DNA from: Castellaniella denitrificans
GTDB taxonomy: Bacteria > Pseudomonadota > Gammaproteobacteria > Burkholderiales > Burkholderiaceae_B
Direction of reading: 5' to 3'
Assembly (NCBI RefSeq): GCF_027214045.1
Contig: NZ_JAPWHE010000013.1
Span: forward strand, 1 to 64,000
Length of the DNA: 64,000 nt
A model generated the notes under the pieces. The model did not search any database. It was not told the origin of the DNA and was given only the letters and a program-made list of their open reading frames with translations. Numbering within the stretch: position 1 is the first letter of the stretch; every line of letters begins with the position of its first letter. Shown in pieces: positions 58,338 to 64,000 of this stretch. Made by a program: the position numbers and the translations under genes.

Positions 58338-59054
58338 ATGTATCGAGGCGTGCAGAATCGCAAACAACTTCTGGCCGGGCTGTCCCTGGCCCTGGCGGCC
58401 GTGGCCATGCCCGCTGCGGCCCACGAGGCCGGATCCGATGAGCCCCGGGCCTCGCTGTCGGCCGAGGCATCGGCCGAGATCGCGCAGGATGCGGTCGAAA
58501 TCACCCTGGCGGCGGATCTGGCCGGCGCATCCCAGTCCGAGGTCGCCGAGGCTCTGAACCAGCGCCTGGAGTCGGTCATGAAACAGGCCAAGGGACACCA
58601 GGGTATCGAGGCCCGCAGCGGCTCCTACCGGATCTGGCCGACCAACGACCGAGACGGCAAGATCGCAGAATGGCGGGGTCAGGCCGAAATCCTTCTGGCA
58701 TCCCGGGATTTCCCCGCTGTCTCGAAACTCGCAGCCAGTCTGGGCGACCGCATGCCGATCGCCGGCCTGTCGTTTTCGGTTTCGCACGAACGGCGTGCGG
58801 CCGAGGAGCAAAAGCTCCTGGGCCAGGCTGTCGATGCGTTCAAGGCCCGCGCCCAGGCGCTGACCCGGGCCCTCGGCTTTGCAGGCTATCGGTTGCGCAC
58901 GGTCGACCTGGGTGGGCAGGGCGCCATGCCGCCCGCGCCCATGCCCCGCATGATGAGCGCCCTGGCCGCCGACAAGGCCGTCGCGCCCGTCGAGGGCGGC
59001 CGCGAACGGATCAGCGTGTCGGTTCAGGGGACGATCGTCTTGCTGCCCAAATGA
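58338..59054 (+). CDS. SIMPL domain-containing protein (DUF541)
   Basis: A 238-residue secreted protein with a signal peptide of about 27 residues (ending AAAH). The SIMPL/DUF541 domain is recognisable: [21 protein letters not shown] near the start, [24 protein letters not shown] in the middle, and [27 protein letters not shown] near the end. The start at 58338 has AGGAGTGG upstream. Periplasmic, role unclear; family members are linked to envelope or oxidative stress. Its last 44 bases overlap the 3' end of lgt on the other strand. Confidence 0.88.
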   Translation: MYRGVQNRKQLLAGLSLALAAVAMPAAAHEAGSDEPRASLSAEASAEIAQDAVEITLAADLAGASQSEVAEALNQRLESVMKQAKGHQGIEARSGSYRIWPTNDRDGKIAEWRGQAEILLASRDFPAVSKLAASLGDRMPIAGLSFSVSHERRAAEEQKLLGQAVDAFKARAQALTRALGFAGYRLRTVDLGGQGAMPPAPMPRMMSALAADKAVAPVEGGRERISVSVQGTIVLLPK

Positions 59055-59811
59055 ACAGGGCCAGGCCGATCAGGATCATGGGCAGCGACAGCAACTGCCC
59101 CATCGACAGTCCGCCGGCCAGCAATCCCAGGAAATCGTCAGGCTCGCGTGTGAACTCCACCAGGAACCGGAACAGCCCGTAGCCCATCAGGAACACCGCG
59201 CTCACCTGGCCCGTCGGGCGGGGCTTGCGGGCGAACCACCACATCAGGGTGAACAAGGCGAAGCCCTCCAGCCCCATTTCATACAGTTGCGACGGGTGGC
59301 GCGGCGTACCGTCGTGCGCACCCGGAAAGACCATGCCCCAGGGCAGGTCCGTGGGACGGCCCCACAATTCGCCATTGATGAAATTGCCCAGCCGCCCGGC
59401 CGCCAGACCCAAGGGGATCAGTGGGGCGATGAAATCCCCGATCGCCAGGAGCGGCTGGCCGCGCCGTCGGGCGAAGAACAGCATGGCCAGCGTCACGCCG
59501 ATCAGTCCGCCGTGGAAGGACATTCCCCCCTGCCAGACCTCGAAGATCGACAGCGGGTGCGCCAGGTAATCATCGAACTTGTAGAACAGCACGTAGCCCA
59601 GGCGCCCACCCAGCACCACGCCCAGCACGCCGTAGAAGATGATGTCCTCCAGGTCGCGCAGCGTCAGCCCGGCGGGGGAGGGGTGATGCTGGATGCGCCA
59701 ACGTCCCAGCAACCAGGCCAGGCCGAAGCCGGCCAGGTACATGAGTCCGTACCAGTGGATCGCCAAGGGGCCGATCTGCAGGGCAATGGGATCGATGTGG
59801 GGGAAAGGCAT
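59011..59811 (-). CDS. lgt: Prolipoprotein diacylglyceryl transferase
   Basis: A 266-residue inner-membrane enzyme, first step of lipoprotein maturation, moving diacylglycerol from phosphatidylglycerol to the lipobox cysteine. About seven helices. [11 protein letters not shown] near the start, [13 protein letters not shown], and the Lgt signature [25 protein letters not shown] are intact, as is the [11 protein letters not shown]rg/Glu region. Start at 59811 ([11 protein letters not shown]) matches the family. Confidence 0.96.
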   Translation of the reverse strand: MPFPHIDPIALQIGPLAIHWYGLMYLAGFGLAWLLGRWRIQHHPSPAGLTLRDLEDIIFYGVLGVVLGGRLGYVLFYKFDDYLAHPLSIFEVWQGGMSFHGGLIGVTLAMLFFARRRGQPLLAIGDFIAPLIPLGLAAGRLGNFINGELWGRPTDLPWGMVFPGAHDGTPRHPSQLYEMGLEGFALFTLMWWFARKPRPTGQVSAVFLMGYGLFRFLVEFTREPDDFLGLLAGGLSMGQLLSLPMILIGLALFIWAARRSSPEPTR

Positions 59812-59872
59812 GGGCGCGACCGGGAGGAAAGACACAATCATGGATAATACCGTGATCGGACATGACGAGAGG

Positions 59873-60241
59873 ATGAGTCGGGCCATGGGGCGTGGAAAGG
59901 CGATCGGAATCGCGCTGGCGGGGGCGCTGGCGCTGTGCGCGGCGAATGCCAGGGCGGCTGGCGGCGCGACGGGCGACGGCCTGGCGCTGGCCGGCCAGCG
60001 CCAGTGCCTGGGCTGCCACCAGGTCGATGCCCGCAGGGTGGGGCCGCCATTCCGTGCCATCGCCGAACGCTTCCAGGGTCGGCACGAGGCGGCCGGCCAT
60101 CTGGTCCGCGCCATGCGCGAAGGCAGCCGCGGCCAGTGGGGTGCGATCCCCATGCCGGCCCAGACCCGCCTGTCCGACGTCGATGCGCAGCGCCTGGCGC
60201 TGTGGATTCTGTCGCTGAAAGACACCCACGCGGCGGATTGA
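59873..60241 (+). CDS. Class I cytochrome c (c551/c553 type)
   Basis: A periplasmic monohaem cytochrome of 122 residues. The signal peptide ends at about NARA. The haem attachment motif is CLGCH, and the likely axial methionine is in AIPMPAQT. The remaining [16 protein letters not shown] is the typical C-terminal helix. The start is uncertain: an ATG at 59840 (with a GGAGG site 12 bases upstream) would give 11 extra residues. Probably an electron carrier; partner unknown. Divergent from lgt. Confidence 0.88.
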   Translation: MSRAMGRGKAIGIALAGALALCAANARAAGGATGDGLALAGQRQCLGCHQVDARRVGPPFRAIAERFQGRHEAAGHLVRAMREGSRGQWGAIPMPAQTRLSDVDAQRLALWILSLKDTHAAD

Positions 60242-60276
60242 TCGTGGCGCCGCACGCGCGAGCAAAGGAGAACCGC

Positions 60277-60822
60277 ATGGAAACTCAAGGGAACGCCGTA
60301 TTCGAGACTGCGATTTTCGGCGGTGGCTGCTTCTGGTGCCTGGAGCCCGTGTTCCGCGCCCTGGACGGTGTGCTGGATGTACGGCCCGGCTATTGCGGCG
60401 GCCACGTGGACCATCCGACTTACGAACAGGTCTGCCGCCAGGACACCGGCCATGTCGAGGTCGTGCAGGTGACCTTCGATCCGGAACGGGTCGGTTACGA
60501 CCTCCTGCTGAACGTTTTCTTCGGCACGCACGATCCGACCACGCTCGACCGCCAGGGCAACGATGCGGGGCCTCAGTACGCCTCCGTGATCTTTTATGGA
60601 AACGAGGCGCAGCGGGCCTTGGCCGAAGCCGCGCGCGCCGAGGCCCAGGCGGTCTTCGATGATCCGGTCGTCACACGGATCGAAGCGGCGGGCTTCTTCT
60701 GGCCGGCCGAGGAACTGCACCGCGAATACTACCGGCGAAACCCGGAGCAGGGCTATTGCCAGTTCGTCATCGCGCCCAAGCTGGCGAAATTCCGCCAGCG
60801 CTACGCGCACTTGTTGCGCTGA
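60277..60822 (+). CDS. msrA: Peptide-methionine (S)-S-oxide reductase MsrA
   Basis: A 181-residue repair enzyme for oxidised methionine. The catalytic motif [12 protein letters not shown] carries nucleophile Cys18; [28 protein letters not shown] and [18 protein letters not shown] are family signatures. AAAGGAG precedes the start. It follows the cytochrome gene by 35 bases. A Cys in EQGYCQFVI is positioned as the likely recycling cysteine. Confidence 0.96.
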   Translation: METQGNAVFETAIFGGGCFWCLEPVFRALDGVLDVRPGYCGGHVDHPTYEQVCRQDTGHVEVVQVTFDPERVGYDLLLNVFFGTHDPTTLDRQGNDAGPQYASVIFYGNEAQRALAEAARAEAQAVFDDPVVTRIEAAGFFWPAEELHREYYRRNPEQGYCQFVIAPKLAKFRQRYAHLLR

Positions 60823-60886
60823 GGCCGGCGAGGCCTGCCCGCGCGTCCGCGCAGGGCATCGCGCCGGGGTGCGGCGCCGGTCACCG

Positions 60887-61864
60887 TCAGGGGGGCGAGG
60901 CCTGGGGGGCCGACGCCGCCAGCCGGCGCCCCCAGGCGGTATCAGGGCGCGTCAGCGCCGCCAGGGCCGCCAGCACGCCCAGGGTCGCCAGGGCGCGCAG
61001 CACCAGGATCACCCATAGATTGGCGCCCAACGCCAGGATCAGCAGCGTGTCCTCGATCAGGGCATGGCACAGCGACAGCCACGACAGGGCCAGCAGCCGG
61101 GTGCGCGGGCTGTAGTTCTCGCGTTCGGCGGCGTCGATGATCAACGCGCCGCCGTAGGCCAGTCCCAGCAGCACGCCGACCGTGGTCAGGGGCGCGGCGC
61201 GTTCTTCCAGGCCCGAGAGGCGCAGCACGGGTGTCAGCAATCGGGTCACGAGCCGCGTGATGCCCAGACGCTCCAGCACATCCAGCAGCAGCACCAGTCC
61301 GACGATGACGGCCAGGACCAGTGCCAGCGATTGCAGTGTGGACAGGACCCAGGGCCAGAAATCCGGCGGTCCCTGGGTCAGCCCCGCGTCCTGGCGCATC
61401 CAGGCCAGGGAGACCGGGTCCTGCAGCACGTCCAGCGCCCGGCAGGTCCAGCTGACGGCGGCGCCGTAGCAGAGGGCGACGACGATGCGCAGCGCCCCGG
61501 TGAGCAGCGCGCTGGCGCCGGCGCGCCGCACGACGGATTGCTCGGTCGGGATATTGTGGGCGAACAGCATCATCGCCCCCAGCGCGCTGACCTGGGCCGT
61601 CGTCATGTGCATGCCGTCGGACAATGCCGCCATCGAAGCCATGCCGCCGTAGATGTTGGTCAGTATGGTGGTAGCCCAGATGATGCCCGCCTCGGGCGGC
61701 AACCCCAGCAGCGCCATGGCCGGCGTCAGCGTCTCGCCGGCCATGCGCACCAGGCCCAGGCGGTCGGCGATGTAGACGATCACCATCACCGGCAGCATGA
61801 TCCTCGTGATCGTCAGGAACATGCGCGTGCTGCGCAGCCGGATGGTGTTCAGGTAATGGAGCAT
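60887..61864 (-). CDS. Nucleoside recognition domain-containing membrane protein
   Basis: A 325-residue integral membrane protein with two nucleoside-recognition (Gate) domains. The first holds [19 protein letters not shown] and the second [24 protein letters not shown], each resembling the SpmA/SpmB-type and FeoB-gate folds. About eight helices. A helix-loop ([17 protein letters not shown]) joins the halves. No close operon partner. A transport role is suggested by family but the substrate is unknown. Confidence 0.8.
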   Translation of the reverse strand: MLHYLNTIRLRSTRMFLTITRIMLPVMVIVYIADRLGLVRMAGETLTPAMALLGLPPEAGIIWATTILTNIYGGMASMAALSDGMHMTTAQVSALGAMMLFAHNIPTEQSVVRRAGASALLTGALRIVVALCYGAAVSWTCRALDVLQDPVSLAWMRQDAGLTQGPPDFWPWVLSTLQSLALVLAVIVGLVLLLDVLERLGITRLVTRLLTPVLRLSGLEERAAPLTTVGVLLGLAYGGALIIDAAERENYSPRTRLLALSWLSLCHALIEDTLLILALGANLWVILVLRALATLGVLAALAALTRPDTAWGRRLAASAPQASPP

Positions 61865-61938
61865 GCCAGGGTTCCGGGAAGAGGGCGCCGCCGGGCGGAC
61901 CGTTTGCCGGCCATTGTAGGGCGCCCCCGCGGCGCGCG

Positions 61939-63042
<1,104 letters not shown>

Positions 63043-63183
63043 GAAGACCTCTCCGTCCGTGATGTGGTTTCAGCATGCTTTGTGAAATTCTAGGGAAAAC
63101 AGTGTGGGGAAAGATTGCAAACATGCGGTACGATTCCTTAATGTGACGCAATCATTCATCTAATAATTCGCGGTTGAAACAAT

Positions 63184-63663
63184 ATGATGCCTATTGATGA
63201 CCTGGACAGGACAGATCGCCTGATCCTGACGCATCTGCAGCGCGACGGTCGGATCAGCAATCAGGATCTGGCCCAGCGGGTGGCCCTGTCGCCCAGCCCC
63301 TGCCTGCGCCGCGTCAAACGCCTGGAAGACCAGGGTTACATCCGCCGCTACGTCGCGTTGGCCGATCCCGAAAAGCTCGGCCTGGGCCTGCTGGCCTATG
63401 TCTTCGTCCGCCTGGACAAATCGCATCGCGCCGAACATGGCGCCATGTCCGCATTTGCCCGCGATGTCCAGAGCTGGCCTGAAGTCGTCCAGTGCTACGC
63501 CATGTCGGGCGACATGGACTACCTGCTGCGGGTCCAGGTCCAGGATCTGGCGGCGTTTTCGCGTTTCGCGATGGACACGCTGATGCGGCACCCGGCCGTT
63601 GTCGATATCCGCAGCAGTTTCGCGTTGCAGTCCATCAAGGAAACGACTGAACTGCCGGCGTGA
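63184..63663 (+). CDS. Lrp/AsnC family transcriptional regulator
   Basis: A 159-residue regulator. The N-terminal winged helix-turn-helix (DDLDRTDRLILTHLQRDGRISNQDLAQRVALSPSPCLRRVKRLEDQG) is followed by the RAM ligand/oligomer domain (EVVQCYAMSGDMDYLLRVQVQDL). It is divergent from hpd with a 141-base gap, consistent with amino-acid (tyrosine) responsive control of hpd. Confidence 0.92.
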   Translation: MMPIDDLDRTDRLILTHLQRDGRISNQDLAQRVALSPSPCLRRVKRLEDQGYIRRYVALADPEKLGLGLLAYVFVRLDKSHRAEHGAMSAFARDVQSWPEVVQCYAMSGDMDYLLRVQVQDLAAFSRFAMDTLMRHPAVVDIRSSFALQSIKETTELPA

Positions 63664-63708
63664 TCCACGGCGCCTGGTGGGCGATGGGCCCGATGCGGTG
63701 CCATCAAG

Positions 63709-63745
63709 ATAGCTGTTGACTATCAAATAAAGAGCAATATTCAAT
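63709..63745 (+). promoter_or_regulatory. OxyR-like binding site upstream of the catalase gene
   Basis: Tetranucleotides ATAG (63709), CTAT (63720), AGAG (63731) and CAAT (63742) are each spaced by seven bases, close to the OxyR pattern; the first half is exact. A likely -10 box TAGACT lies at 63769-63774. The layout and the following TTTTATTTATC closely resemble the ahpC promoter. Confidence 0.65.
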
Positions 63746-63860
63746 TTTATTTATCGTAAAAGCCTCGTTAGACTGTCTCCATGAGGTGCCCGGTGCCCGG
63801 GCGCCAAGATACCCCCGACCTGGCGCCGCCCGTCCGGCGCCACTGCACAGGAGATGCCCC

Positions 63861-64000
63861 ATGAAGAAACTGACCACCGCCGCCGGCGCGCCCGTCGCCG
63901 ACAACCAGAACATCCAGACGGCGGGTCCGCGCGGTCCGGCCCTGCTCCAGGATGTCTGGCTGCTCGAAAAGCTGGCTCATTTCGACCGCGAGGTCATCCC
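63861..64000 (+). CDS. katA: Catalase, N-terminal part (cut by window edge)
   Basis: The first 46 codons of a monofunctional haem catalase are visible. [22 protein letters not shown], then [21 protein letters not shown], is the conserved N-terminal arm of these enzymes. CAGGAG lies upstream of the ATG. The active-site His and haem ligand Tyr lie beyond the window. The OxyR-like site upstream suggests peroxide induction. Confidence 0.93.
   Translation, partial: MKKLTTAAGAPVADNQNIQTAGPRGPALLQDVWLLEKLAHFDREVI

Overview
The window is a stretch of a high-GC betaproteobacterial chromosome. Gene content and order (6S RNA behind zapA, ybgC-tolQRAB-pal-cpoB, ribBA-ribH-nusB-thiL-pgpA-pncC, a three-gene pntAA/pntAB/pntB transhydrogenase, a CIRCE-controlled groESL) point to Alcaligenaceae, near Bordetella, Achromobacter or Castellaniella. 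This placement is an inference from recognised genes, not from a marker-gene comparison.

Positions 1-2.7 kb hold the start of a chemotaxis receptor cut by the window edge, a thiopurine methyltransferase, a DUF4168 protein and a small tautomerase. Positions 2.8-11.2 kb form a complete trans-4-hydroxy-L-proline catabolic module. A rightward arm encodes a TRAP transporter, a DHDPS-family deaminase and an aldehyde dehydrogenase. A leftward arm encodes a FAD oxidoreductase, a 4-hydroxyproline epimerase and a GntR regulator. The arms converge on a bidirectional terminator, and both outer promoter regions carry the same GTAAATA/TATTTAC half-sites, so they look like one regulon.

Positions 11.2-30.7 kb are mostly housekeeping: a PilZ protein, transhydrogenase, MetY, an AsmA-like protein, a lone MOSC N-terminal domain, coaD-rsmD, ftsY, the riboflavin/nusB/thiL/pgpA/pncC run, pyrF with an adenine-glycosylase-like gene, dgkA and groESL with a perfect CIRCE. 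Positions 30.7-35.5 kb are an accessory patch of visibly lower GC. It contains an AraC and an SDR gene remnant fused at a scar, a SAM methyltransferase, an IS3-type transposase tail, a CocE-like lipoprotein hydrolase and an outer-membrane beta-barrel protein.

Positions 35.6-48.7 kb hold a host-attachment-family protein, a periplasmic amidase, ahpC-ahpF behind an OxyR-like site, a LysR regulator divergent from a CoA-transferase, leuE, a BMP-type nucleoside ABC transporter (ATPase, two permeases, binding protein), a PaaI thioesterase and a PCu(A)C copper chaperone. Positions 48.7-58.3 kb carry the Tol-Pal operon, proS, rppH, a coiled-coil protein, zapA and 6S RNA. Positions 58.3-64 kb carry a SIMPL protein, lgt, cytochrome c, msrA, a nucleoside-recognition membrane protein, hpd with a divergent Lrp regulator, and the first 46 codons of a catalase whose promoter has an OxyR-like site resembling that of ahpC.

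I did not find a clearly undescribed multi-gene system. The points most worth following are the paired operators of the hydroxyproline module, the low-GC patch with its fused gene remnants, the stand-alone MOSC_N protein, and terminators placed inside the TRAP-catabolic, ahpC-ahpF and pal-cpoB operons.
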